Shown: positions 1-7,867, counted from the first letter of the stretch. The stretch: 21,974 nt of DNA from an uncultured Lachnospiraceae bacterium (GCA_946631935.1 CAMPAP010000075.1:1-21974), one strand, 5' to 3'. Numbers and translations are program-made. Notes: generated from the letters alone by a model not told the origin.

Positions 1-275
1 AAAACCTCCGAATCAAGTCCATTTAGGAAAAAAGGATTCGCAGGTTTCTCGATAATAAGGAGATACGCTGCTGCAACAAGTCTTCCTTCTGCTCTTGCAA
101 CAAATGCGATCAGTTTTTTTCCGAGTTCTCTCTCGAAATATCCGGGAAGCTGCTTTTCCATTCCCGCTCTTTCTTCATCGGTTATGGAGCCAAAATCATC
201 GATCATATACAGAATTCTAAGACGTACAAGTTCCGGTATATCATTCAGGTTCGCTATATCATATATAACATCCAT
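1..275 (-). CDS. GNAT-family N-acetyltransferase, N-terminal part (cut by window edge)
   Basis: The reading frame starts at an ATG whose first base is 275 and runs off the left edge without a stop, giving 91 visible residues. It begins MDVIYDIANLNDIPELVRLR, followed by an acidic helix, LGKKLIAFVARAEGRLVAAA and YLLIIEKPANPFF. This is the alpha1-beta2-beta3 pattern of GNAT acetyltransferases, which move an acetyl group from acetyl-CoA to an amine. The acetyl-CoA-binding R/QxxGxG/A loop lies outside the window, so activity and substrate cannot be judged. A GAGG ribosome site (plus 284-287) sits 8 bases before the start. The start lies 13 bases after the Fic stop, so the two are probably cotranscribed. 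An ATG in another frame (271-269) is rejected because it breaks the family pattern. Confidence 0.8.
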   Translation of the reverse strand, partial: MDVIYDIANLNDIPELVRLRILYMIDDFGSITDEERAGMEKQLPGYFERELGKKLIAFVARAEGRLVAAAYLLIIEKPANPFFLNGLDSEV

Positions 276-288
276 GTTATTAACCTCG

Positions 289-1383
289 TTATTTCCTTTT
301 GAATAGATATTTGCCTTTACCCATTCCTTTTATATGACAGATAAGTTCTGATTCAAGCATTTTCTTTATCAATTCCGATGCCGGAGAGGCTGTAATTTCA
401 AGCATATTCATCACTTCCGTCCGACCAAAAAACTTGTCATTTCCAAATTCAGCATATAGTATATGAATGTGTTGTTTTGTCTTATTACTGAATGCATCCG
501 GAATCTCAATGTCCTGTTTCGGCGATTCAATGTCCTGTTTTTGTTCCTCAATGTCCTGTTTTTGCCAACGAACGTGTATATATCGATTCTTTAATTCATT
601 ATTCTCACCTAACAGGAGATTTCTCAGGAACAGTTCAAGAAATTCTGAAGTCTCACGAATTCCTTTGGTATAATTGTTATAGTTAGCCCTGACAAGCGAG
701 TTTCTGAAATACCATGCATTTTCGGCAAAAATGTCATTGGTAACATCGAAACCCATTGTCCGTAAATACAGGATAAAGAATACTGCCGTAGTTCTTGTGT
801 TTCCTTCTCCAAATGCATGTATCTGCCATAACCTCGAAACAAACTTGGCGAGGTGCGGAATTATGGTTGCCACGCTATTTAAAGGATACTCATACTCCTT
901 CTCAGTTCTTATATCGTACTCAAGCATCTCACGAAGTTCCAAAGCATTACCATAATGAACAGATTCTCCGTCAAGTACCCACTCTTTTTTGGAAATATTG
1001 TAATCACGGATTTTACCTGCATGAGAAAAGATTCCGGTAAACAGTCTCTTGTGAATACTGATGTATTGTGGAACAGAAAAAGTAAATGCCTTTTCAGAAA
1101 GAATCGCAGCAATTCTGGCCGAAACGATATCCGCCTCTTTAGTCCTGTCTTCACTTTTTTCGGATGATTCTTTATAATAGCTCTCTATCAGCTTACCGGC
1201 TTCGGGAAGCGTTATCTTACCTTCAATATTCTTTCGGGCAGTCTCCTTTAAATAATCGGAGGTTTCCAAGCCATCGACAGCCTGTAAACCCATGGCCGTA
1301 TACCAGGCATAACCAAGTTCTCGCTTGGATGGTTCTGTCTGTCTTATATATTCCTCAAAAGGATCCTTTTTGATATCATCCAT
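289..1383 (-). CDS. Fic-domain protein with VbhA-like N-terminus and C-terminal winged helix
   Basis: This 364-residue protein would transfer a nucleotide or phosphate group to a protein target, as known for the Fic/Doc superfamily. Residues 1-70 resemble the VbhA antitoxin helical domain (GLQAVDGL at 32-39, then IEGKITLPEA). Residues 95-260 are the Fic fold: the flap region with HAGKIRDYNI, and the active-site loop HAFGEGNTRT at 189-198 with H189, E193, N195 and R197. The loop differs from the usual HPFx(D/E)GNGRxxR: proline is alanine, and the second arginine is A200. The VbhA inhibitory (S/T)xxxE(G/N) appears as L33 and D37-G38. A 7-residue repeat (QDIE, 274-295) links to a winged helix-like end (residues 300-364, with GRTEVMNMLEITASPASELI). 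AAGGAG lies 9 bases before the ATG. It follows rlmD by 58 bases and precedes a GNAT gene. The partner or target is unknown. Confidence 0.88.
   Translation of the reverse strand: MDDIKKDPFEEYIRQTEPSKRELGYAWYTAMGLQAVDGLETSDYLKETARKNIEGKITLPEAGKLIESYYKESSEKSEDRTKEADIVSARIAAILSEKAFTFSVPQYISIHKRLFTGIFSHAGKIRDYNISKKEWVLDGESVHYGNALELREMLEYDIRTEKEYEYPLNSVATIIPHLAKFVSRLWQIHAFGEGNTRTTAVFFILYLRTMGFDVTNDIFAENAWYFRNSLVRANYNNYTKGIRETSEFLELFLRNLLLGENNELKNRYIHVRWQKQDIEEQKQDIESPKQDIEIPDAFSNKTKQHIHILYAEFGNDKFFGRTEVMNMLEITASPASELIKKMLESELICHIKGMGKGKYLFKRK
507..569. repeat. Three in-frame 21-bp tandem repeats in the Fic linker
   Basis: The 13-mer CAATGTCCTGTTT occurs at 507-519, 528-540 and 549-561, an exact 21-base period with 8 variable bases between copies. 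On the coding (minus) strand the copies encode QKQDIEE, QKQDIES and PKQDIEI. Because 21 is divisible by three, gain or loss of a unit would change linker length without a frameshift. Confidence 0.95.
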
Positions 1384-1441
1384 AAATCCATTCTCCTTTT
1401 ATTCTGAGCACCATAAGCAAAACGTTTCGAATTCGATGTGT

Positions 1442-2926
1442 TTACTCCATCTTCTTCTCAGAATCCTTTATCCTATAGTAATCCTCTGCATCGATTGTAA
1501 TCTCGATATGCTCCTTCGCCGATCTCAGCTTTTCAAGCAAACATACTGTCTCTATCTCCTTTGTCCATGGGAACTGATCCACGCAGGCATACCTTTCGAT
1601 CGCATAACCTGCATCGAAGAAGTGTCCTAAATCTCTTTCCAACGATGTGGGCTTACATGAAACATAAATGATATTTTCAACACCGTAGGAAGTGATCTTG
1701 GGAAGTGCCTTGGGATGTATCCCGTCCCGGGGCGGATCAAGGATTATTATGTCAGGCTTATCCGTAAGATCATCAAGAACCTTTAATACATCTCCGCAGA
1801 TGAACTCGCAATTCTCAATGCCGTTTTCCGAGGCATTCTTTTCAGCGGCTTTTACAGCCTCAGGGACGATCTCAACGCCAACTACCTTAGATGCACTTCC
1901 TGCCGCAATCTGAGCTATGGTACCCGTACCGCTGTAAAGATCAAAAACCGTCTTTCCGTCAGTTCCGCCGCACATCTTAACATAATCCCTTACAAGAAAA
2001 TACAGAACCTCTGCGCTGTACGTATTTGTCTGGAAAAATGAAAAGGGACCTATCCTGAACTTAAGATCAAGAAGCGTTTCGTTTATATGATCCGTTCCAT
2101 AAAGGATTTCAGAAGAATCGGGAACAACAGCATCCGCAAGACTGTCACATATGATATGAACAATCCCGGTTATTTTTCCCTTATACTCAAGAGATGTGAT
2201 CTCATCACAATACTTTTTGAGAAGAGGTGCATCATCAAATCCGGCGGCATTTCCGGATGCGGTAACGGGACATACAAGGATCTCTCCCGTATGTGCAGCT
2301 TTCCTTACAATGAGATTTCTGAGATACCCGGTATGATCTTTTTTTCTGTAAAAAGGAGTGCTTTCTTTTCTGAAAAAATCTCTTGTTGCGGATATTATCT
2401 TCCTGTAATCTTCATCAACGATCATACAGTCAGACACATCAAGGACGTCATGGAACGCACCTCTTTTGTGAAGACCGACATTAAGGGGGCCGTCAATGCA
2501 GTCATTACCGAAGGAAAACTCCATCTTATTACGGTACCCGTAATTTACGGGGGATTCCTTAATACCGTCCCAGACAGGATCTTTTCCGAATCTCTTAGAG
2601 CTTTCTTCGACCCGCGATGAAAGCAGCTTTTTTATCTGGTCTTTCTTAAGCTCAAGTTCTTTTTCGGGACATAAAGAAAGATATGCGCAACCCCCGCAAT
2701 TACCGAAAGCTTTGCATATCTTACCTGTTTCAATATCACTTTTTTCAAGCACTTCAACAAGAGTGCCGTTTGCACTGCCTTCCCTGCTTCTGCCGATACG
2801 CACGGATACCTTCTGTCCCGGAATGACATTTTTTACCGAAACGGTTCCTTGATCAGTTCTTACGCGTCCCTTACAGGGATAGTCACAGCTTTCAACCAAG
2901 CCTGTGACGATCTGGCCTCTTTTCAT
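1442..2926 (-). CDS. rlmD: 23S rRNA (uracil-5-)-methyltransferase, RlmD/RlmCD type
   Basis: This 494-residue enzyme uses S-adenosylmethionine to make 5-methyluridine in 23S rRNA. An N-terminal TRAM domain (about 1-60) is followed by an iron-sulfur motif with C71, C77 and C80, with C167 (VSDCMIVD) as the likely fourth ligand. The Rossmann part shows DLYSGTGTIAQ (329-339), DPPRDGIHPKAL (397-408) and YVSCKP, with catalytic C424. QTNTYSAEVLYF (299-310) is the family motif before the SAM site. In Bacillus and Streptococcus a single enzyme (RlmCD) modifies both U747 and U1939, so the exact site is uncertain. About 30 residues extend past the catalytic core. The start lies 2 bases after the stop of the upstream small membrane protein, with only a weak ribosome site, which points to translational coupling. 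Members of this family are often labelled RumA or TrmA-like. Confidence 0.93.
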   Translation of the reverse strand: MKRGQIVTGLVESCDYPCKGRVRTDQGTVSVKNVIPGQKVSVRIGRSREGSANGTLVEVLEKSDIETGKICKAFGNCGGCAYLSLCPEKELELKKDQIKKLLSSRVEESSKRFGKDPVWDGIKESPVNYGYRNKMEFSFGNDCIDGPLNVGLHKRGAFHDVLDVSDCMIVDEDYRKIISATRDFFRKESTPFYRKKDHTGYLRNLIVRKAAHTGEILVCPVTASGNAAGFDDAPLLKKYCDEITSLEYKGKITGIVHIICDSLADAVVPDSSEILYGTDHINETLLDLKFRIGPFSFFQTNTYSAEVLYFLVRDYVKMCGGTDGKTVFDLYSGTGTIAQIAAGSASKVVGVEIVPEAVKAAEKNASENGIENCEFICGDVLKVLDDLTDKPDIIILDPPRDGIHPKALPKITSYGVENIIYVSCKPTSLERDLGHFFDAGYAIERYACVDQFPWTKEIETVCLLEKLRSAKEHIEITIDAEDYYRIKDSEKKME

Positions 2927-2928
2927 GA

Positions 2929-3276
2929 TCAGCTGTCTGCTTCATCCGCAAAAAAGTCATCATCATCGAAATCGTCATCTTCAAATTCATCATCGAAATC
3001 CTCGAGATAATCGGGGCTGAAGTGACGGTAAACAATATATCCGATGATACATCCGATGACAAAGATGCCTATAACGGCAAGGACGACGAGCCATACTCTG
3101 GACTTTTCTTCGTCCTCTTCCTCCTGGGCAGGCTTAGCCATGAGTCCGCCGAGGCCTGCAGCTGCAGCAAGCTCTGCAACTCTTGCAGCCTGGGATCCTC
3201 CGAATTCCTTAAGTCCGTCAAGGTCAAGATTTATCTTATTCTTAATATCATTCTTCTTACATCCCTTACAACTCAT
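2929..3276 (-). CDS. Small single-pass membrane protein with strongly acidic C-terminal tail
   Basis: I do not recognise this 115-residue protein. It begins MSCKGCKKNDIKNKINLDLD, with a CxxC pair at its N-terminus. An alanine/glycine-rich helix (AARVAELAAAAGLGGLMA) and an acidic stretch follow. One membrane segment of about 22 residues (VWLVVLAVIGIFVIGCIIGYIV) comes next, then a tail made almost only of Asp and Glu. I chose the ATG at 3276 because AGGTGG (plus 3282-3287) sits 5 bases before it; a GTG three codons upstream lies inside that ribosome site. It lies between pcrA (66 bases upstream) and rlmD (2 bases downstream). No signal peptide cleavage motif is evident, so it is probably anchored rather than secreted. 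Function unknown. Confidence 0.72.
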   Translation of the reverse strand: MSCKGCKKNDIKNKINLDLDGLKEFGGSQAARVAELAAAAGLGGLMAKPAQEEEDEEKSRVWLVVLAVIGIFVIGCIIGYIVYRHFSPDYLEDFDDEFEDDDFDDDDFFADEADS

Positions 3277-3342
3277 AATTACCACCTTTCAGATATAAAT
3301 GATATTGATCTTTTCAATAAGTGAAAATACTAAATAAGTATA

Positions 3343-5586
3343 TCACTCCTTCTTAAGTTTTGCAAAGGAAGCATACATCACCTTGGTGCCGTGAGCATCA
3401 AAATCCACGCTTACCTTAAGGTCCCTGGGCTCTTTGGTAATGGAAATGACAGTTCCTGCTCCGAACTTCATATGTCTTACTCTGTCGCCGACCTCGTAAT
3501 CGATCTCGGCAGGAGAGCTGACCTTTTCGGAACCCTTCTTTATGCCAAGATCCGAAAAACCAAGTGAAAAGGCCCTGCTGCCTATCCCTGTCTTTTTCTC
3601 AGGATGCCTTTCTTCTCTTGATACAACGGAAATGTTTTTACCTGCTTTTTTCCCCGGAACATATCCTTCAAGAAGTTCGGAAGGTATCTCTGATACAAAC
3701 CTGCTGACAGGATTGAACTGGGTCTCGCCCCTTAATACCCTTGCACGGGCCATGGTGATAATGAGTTCCTTTTCAGCCCTTGTCATACCCACATATGCAA
3801 GGCGTCTTTCTTCTTCAATATCCTCAGGGTCTCCGCTTGAAATGGAAAGATAACCGGGGAAAAGTCCGTCCTCCATTCCCGCAAGATATACAACAGGAAA
3901 CTCAAGACCCTTGGCGGCATGAAGTGTCATCAAAAGCACTCTCTGTTCAGACATATCGGCATTATCCAGATCGCTTATAAGTGCAACTTCGTCAAGGAAA
4001 TCAGACAGGGTTGCATCAGGATTGTTCTCACAAAAAACCGCAGCCTTACTTATAAGTTCATCTACGTTTCCTATCTTATCCTCAGCCTTTTCTTCATCAA
4101 GATCCGTAAGGTATTCGTCATACTCCGTCATCTCGACTATGTGTGAGATAAGTTCTGCAATTGAACCGCTTTCGGAATAAGCTCTGAGTACGCTTATAAG
4201 GTCCGTAAAAGCATCTATCCTTGCAGCCGCCTTTCCCAGCCCCGGAACATCTTCACAACTTGCCATTGCGGAAAAAAGCGAGATGTCATTTTCATCTGCG
4301 TAACTTTGAAGCTTATCAAGAGTGGCATTTCCTATCTGACGCTTGGGAACATTTACTATCCTTCTTACCGCAAGATCGTCAACACCCGAATCAATGACTT
4401 TTAGATAGGCTATGATGTCCTTGATCTCGGCTCTTGAATAGAAATTCACTCCCCCGACCACGTTGTATGGAATACCCGCAAGAAGGAGTTTTTCCTCGAT
4501 GACTCTGGACTGGGCATTGGTACGGTACAAAACAGCACAGCTTCCGTATCCGTATTCTCCCATCCTGTTTTTATGCTGTATATCGTTTACGATATATTCA
4601 GCCTCTTCATATCCGGTTTCCAGCTGCATAAACACAGGCTTTTTCCCGTTTCCGGCATCGGTCCACAGTCTTTTTTCCTTACGTCCGGCATTATTGCTGA
4701 TCACGGCATTGGCTGCATCAAGGATATACTGGGTGGAACGGTAATTCTGCTGAAGCCTGAAGACCTTGGCATCCGGGTAGTGCTCTTCAAAATCAAGGAT
4801 ATTTCTGATATTTGCACCCCTGAATCTGTATATGGACTGATCGTCATCACCCACCACGCACAGATTTCTGTATTTTGAAGCAAGAAGCCTGATAAGTTCA
4901 AACTGCGCAGTATTGGTATCCTGATATTCATCAACAAGAATGTACTTAAATCTTTCGCTGTATTTTTCAAGCACCTCGGGATACTGAGCAAAGAGCTGCA
5001 CCGTCAGCATGATGATGTCATCAAAATCCACGGCATTGTTTTTCCTTAAGGTTTCCTGATACTCTCTGTAACACCGTGCATATATGGTCTTGAAAAAATC
5101 GTTATATACGAACTTTTCGTACTCACTGCAATCTATAAGCTCGTTTTTTGCAGATGATATCTCATTAATGATCGTCCGCTCGCGGATCCTCTTGGTGTCC
5201 ACATTAAGCTTTTTGCAGACAGTCTTCATGATGCTCTTCTGATCATCCGTATCATATACGGTGAATTTTTCTCCGTAACCAAGGAGTCCTATCTCGGAAT
5301 GAAGGATCCTCATACATGCGGCATGAAAAGTGGATACCTGCATGTATCTTGCATCCGGGCCCACAAGGTCTTCAACCCTCTCCTTCATCTCACCTGCGGC
5401 TTTGTTGGTAAAGGTGACCGCAAGGATATTCCGGGGTGAAACTCCTTTTTCCGAAATAAGATAAGCTATCCTGTATGTAAGCGTCCTTGTCTTTCCCGAA
5501 CCCGCACCCGCAAGTATGAGTACGGGACCGTCAGGCGAAGTCACGGCTGCTCTTTGTTCATCATTAAGTCCGTCAAGCCAGCTCAT
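3343..5586 (-). CDS. pcrA: ATP-dependent DNA helicase PcrA/UvrD
   Basis: This 747-residue superfamily 1A 3'-5' helicase acts in nucleotide excision repair, removal of RecA filaments and replication-transcription conflicts. All helicase motifs are visible: I AGAGSGKT (about 26-33), Ia TFTNKAAGEMKERV, II DEYQDTN, III GDDDQSIYRFRGA, IV QNYRST, V TLHAAKGLEF and VI EERRLAYVGMTRA. The C-terminus ends in YEVGDRVRHMKFGAGTV, the Tudor-like module known in PcrA to contact RNA polymerase. I chose the ATG at 5586: GGGAG lies 8 bases upstream, and the start overlaps the previous stop in TGATG. An earlier in-frame ATG (5610) would sit upstream of that ribosome site. The length is normal for PcrA. The overlap implies coupling to the Tim44-like gene. 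Confidence 0.96.
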   Translation of the reverse strand: MSWLDGLNDEQRAAVTSPDGPVLILAGAGSGKTRTLTYRIAYLISEKGVSPRNILAVTFTNKAAGEMKERVEDLVGPDARYMQVSTFHAACMRILHSEIGLLGYGEKFTVYDTDDQKSIMKTVCKKLNVDTKRIRERTIINEISSAKNELIDCSEYEKFVYNDFFKTIYARCYREYQETLRKNNAVDFDDIIMLTVQLFAQYPEVLEKYSERFKYILVDEYQDTNTAQFELIRLLASKYRNLCVVGDDDQSIYRFRGANIRNILDFEEHYPDAKVFRLQQNYRSTQYILDAANAVISNNAGRKEKRLWTDAGNGKKPVFMQLETGYEEAEYIVNDIQHKNRMGEYGYGSCAVLYRTNAQSRVIEEKLLLAGIPYNVVGGVNFYSRAEIKDIIAYLKVIDSGVDDLAVRRIVNVPKRQIGNATLDKLQSYADENDISLFSAMASCEDVPGLGKAAARIDAFTDLISVLRAYSESGSIAELISHIVEMTEYDEYLTDLDEEKAEDKIGNVDELISKAAVFCENNPDATLSDFLDEVALISDLDNADMSEQRVLLMTLHAAKGLEFPVVYLAGMEDGLFPGYLSISSGDPEDIEEERRLAYVGMTRAEKELIITMARARVLRGETQFNPVSRFVSEIPSELLEGYVPGKKAGKNISVVSREERHPEKKTGIGSRAFSLGFSDLGIKKGSEKVSSPAEIDYEVGDRVRHMKFGAGTVISITKEPRDLKVSVDFDAHGTKVMYASFAKLKKE

Positions 5587-6350
5587 CAGCAGTTCTCCCT
5601 GATCAGGCAAAAGCTCCAGATCATATTATTAAATGTCTCAACCTCTGTTCCGCAATAAGGACAGATCTTATTTCCCAGAGTCGTAATGACACCGCCGCAG
5701 TTAGGACAGTTGAGTGCCTTTCCGGCAGCGCCGATACTCTTTATCTTTTCAGGATCCTGTATATAACAGCAATCGATTATATATCTTACCTGGGATACGG
5801 AATCTTTATTTCCTCTTATAACTTTACCGTCTTTTTCAGCCCAGAAAATATATGATGCCGCAGATTGGAATCTTATGACACATCTTCCGGTATATCTGGT
5901 ATATGTATTAAGCACCGTCCTGTGGATATGTATATCCTCATAGTGTTCTTTGACGTAATTCAGATTAAGATCGTTAAGCCTTAAAAAAAGTGCTTCCTTA
6001 AGTTCTTCGTTTGCATCCTGAAGGCAGGAAGCATCACCGGTTGAAAGAGCCTGTAGATATTCCCTCAGACAGTTCTCGGCACGGTTTATAAGTTCTGAAA
6101 TATTGATGTCCGGAAAATCCTTTGCGATCTTGGGAGCGTAGATGGAGGAACCGTCGGATAAGGACCTTGGAGTCTTGGAAAACTCCTGCTCCTGTTTTTT
6201 CAGATTTGAAATAAGATCCGGATTTCCGTAGACCTCATTTGAAATCTCACGGGCCTTGTTTCTTATTACAAAAAATGCCACAAGTACCGCTATTGCGGCA
6301 ACTATGACAAGTACGAGAAATAAGACGGACATAACTATCGGAAAAGCCAT
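5586..6350 (-). CDS. Membrane-anchored Tim44-like protein with C-terminal zinc ribbon
   Basis: This 254-residue protein starts with one membrane helix (MAFPIVMSVLFLVLVIVAAI and onward, residues 3-29) and a charged linker. A globular region about 60-200 (FPDINISELINRAENCLREY, then an amphipathic alpha/beta fold) resembles the Tim44-like domain. It ends with a zinc ribbon, CPNCGG...CPYCGTE. Proteins with this combination are usually named zinc-ribbon transport proteins; no transport activity is shown. I chose the ATG at 6350 because AAGGA is 5 bases upstream. In-frame ATGs at 6356 and 6398 are worse: 6356 abuts the AAAGG, and 6398 would require translating the terminator hairpin. It follows an SPFH protein with zinc ribbons and overlaps pcrA by one base. 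The SPFH neighbour suggests a shared membrane role. Confidence 0.75.
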   Translation of the reverse strand: MAFPIVMSVLFLVLVIVAAIAVLVAFFVIRNKAREISNEVYGNPDLISNLKKQEQEFSKTPRSLSDGSSIYAPKIAKDFPDINISELINRAENCLREYLQALSTGDASCLQDANEELKEALFLRLNDLNLNYVKEHYEDIHIHRTVLNTYTRYTGRCVIRFQSAASYIFWAEKDGKVIRGNKDSVSQVRYIIDCCYIQDPEKIKSIGAAGKALNCPNCGGVITTLGNKICPYCGTEVETFNNMIWSFCLIRENC

Positions 6351-6362
6351 TGTCATCCTTTC

Positions 6363-6395
6363 AAAAAAGCCCGTCCCCATATCGGAGACGGGCTT
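6363..6395 (-). terminator. Intrinsic terminator after the SPFH gene
   Basis: On the minus strand, arm AAGCCCGTC (6395-6387), an 11-base loop and arm GACGGGCTT (6375-6367) form a 9-bp GC-rich stem ending in a run of Ts (6368-6363). It lies 33 bases after the SPFH stop and about 12 bases before the Tim44-like start, whose ribosome site begins directly after the T-run. I see no clear promoter between it and the downstream gene, so it may act as an attenuator. Confidence 0.88.
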
Positions 6396-6427
6396 CATAA
6401 AACTGATCGATCGTTACTTTATGCAGA

Positions 6428-7798
6428 TTATTTCTTTATGTCATTATCGTCGAATACGTCTCCGCACTCGGGACAGAACTTGGGAGGATTAGCGGGATCT
6501 TCAGGTTCCCATCCGCACTTGTCGCACTTATACAAAGGTGCGCCTGCGGGACGCTTTGCTCCGCAGTTGTTGCAGAAGTTACCCTGGTTCACTGTTCCGC
6601 AGGAGCAGGTCCATCCGGCATCAGCGGGCTTGGGAGATCCGCAATTTGAGCAGAACTTTCCGGTGTTGCCGCCGGTACCGCAGGAACATGTCCATCCGTT
6701 TACGGGAGCTGCGGCTCCTGCCTGAACAGGTGCAGCCTGCTGAACGGGTGCTGCCTGCTGAACGGGCTGCTGGTACATCTGCTGCTGTCCTGCCATCTGA
6801 TACATATTTGCTGCCTGCTGTCCGCCCATCATGCCTGCCATGTTCATTCCTGCGAATGCCATCATGGGGCCGGTAGAGGTATTGCTTGCAGCTGCTTCCA
6901 TTGCATTTGCAGTTGAAAGAGCCATTGCTGCAGCACCCATTGAAGGATCTCTGTATACTGCTCTCTCCTGGGCATCCTTAAGTCTCTTCTCATCCTCTTC
7001 GTTAGCCTTTACGCTGTTGACGGAGATGGAAGCGATGTTGATACCGCGAAGGTCTCCCCACTGAGATGAAAGAGCCTCATTAAGAGCGTTACAAAGTTCA
7101 AGGGTATGTCCGGGAAGCTGGTCGTACTCGATACGTTCAGCGGAGATCTTTGCAAATGCAGGCTGGAGAGCGCTGCAGAGCTCTGACTTCATGATGGAAG
7201 CAAGGTTCTCTTTGTTGTAATCGCCGCTTACATTACCGGAAACATGTTTATAGAAAAGAAGCGGATCTACGATCCTGAATGAGTACTCACCGTTTGCCTT
7301 GATGTTGACGGTAAGCTTGAGATTAAGATCGGGATCTACGATCTTGAAAGGAACGGTCTGGGGAGTTCCCCACTTGTTCTTAAGGATCTCCTTGGTATTA
7401 ATGAAATATACTCTCTGATCCTTACCGGTGTTACCGCCCATAGCGATCCTCTTACCGACGGTCTTGAAAGTGTTGATAAGATTTTCGCCGAGTTTTCCGT
7501 AGAAAAGTGAAGGCTCCGATGACTGATCATAGATATACTCACCGGGCTCTGCACAAAAATCAACAACTGCGCCCTGGTCAACGATAAGCATACACTGCCC
7601 TTCGTTAACCGCTACTTTTGAACCGTTTGAGATAATGTTGTCATTACCCTTGGTGTTCTGGTTTCTTGCACCGTTTGTCCTCACCTGTCCTTTGGTGAGA
7701 AGAATGTCATTAGACATTGAATCGCAGTAGAAAAACTCAAGCCACTGATCGGCTAAGGTTCCGCCTGCTGCTGCCATTGCTGCACTGATAAGTCCCAT
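6428..7798 (-). CDS. SPFH/Band-7 family protein with three C-terminal zinc ribbons (YdjI-like)
   Basis: Residues 1-275 of this 456-residue protein match the SPFH subfamily of B. subtilis YdjI: MGLISAAMAAAGGTLADQW, then QVRTNG, GSKVAVNEGQCMLIVDQG, a PGEYIYD strand, and IKANGEYSFRIVDPLLFY. Residues 280-365 are a low-complexity Ala/Met/Gln linker. Three zinc-binding modules follow: C371/C373/C383/C386, C398/C400/C409/C412 (two near-identical GWTCSCGT repeats) and C425/C428/C442/C445. There is no signal peptide or clear membrane helix; SPFH proteins of this kind are peripheral membrane scaffolds. AGGAGG precedes the ATG at good spacing. From memory, B. subtilis ydjI lies with membrane-protein genes and pspA in a SigW stress operon, but no pspA gene is in this window. 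The following zinc-ribbon membrane protein is a likely partner by inference. Confidence 0.88.
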   Translation of the reverse strand: MGLISAAMAAAGGTLADQWLEFFYCDSMSNDILLTKGQVRTNGARNQNTKGNDNIISNGSKVAVNEGQCMLIVDQGAVVDFCAEPGEYIYDQSSEPSLFYGKLGENLINTFKTVGKRIAMGGNTGKDQRVYFINTKEILKNKWGTPQTVPFKIVDPDLNLKLTVNIKANGEYSFRIVDPLLFYKHVSGNVSGDYNKENLASIMKSELCSALQPAFAKISAERIEYDQLPGHTLELCNALNEALSSQWGDLRGINIASISVNSVKANEEDEKRLKDAQERAVYRDPSMGAAAMALSTANAMEAAASNTSTGPMMAFAGMNMAGMMGGQQAANMYQMAGQQQMYQQPVQQAAPVQQAAPVQAGAAAPVNGWTCSCGTGGNTGKFCSNCGSPKPADAGWTCSCGTVNQGNFCNNCGAKRPAGAPLYKCDKCGWEPEDPANPPKFCPECGDVFDDNDIKK

Positions 7799-7867
7799 TA
7801 GATTCCCTCCTGATATTATTTTGCCGTTTGAGCGCCACTTTTTGTGTCACTTTTAACTGACTTATAA

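Noticed and set aside
2087..2620. Plus-strand open frame of 177 codons inside rlmD
   Set aside because: It is antisense to a well-conserved methyltransferase, lacks a ribosome site and shows no domain pattern.
5587..5610. PcrA start eight codons earlier
   Set aside because: That ATG lies before the GGGAG ribosome site; the start at 5586 overlaps the previous stop as TGATG.
6351..6398. Longer N-terminus for the Tim44-like protein (start at 6398)
   Set aside because: It would translate through the terminator hairpin and has no ribosome site. The ATG at 6350 has AAGGA at proper spacing and begins directly with the membrane helix.
7803..7858. Repeat-like AAAAGTG segments in the SPFH leader as a binding site
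   Set aside because: Only two imperfect copies are present, with no symmetry or known motif.
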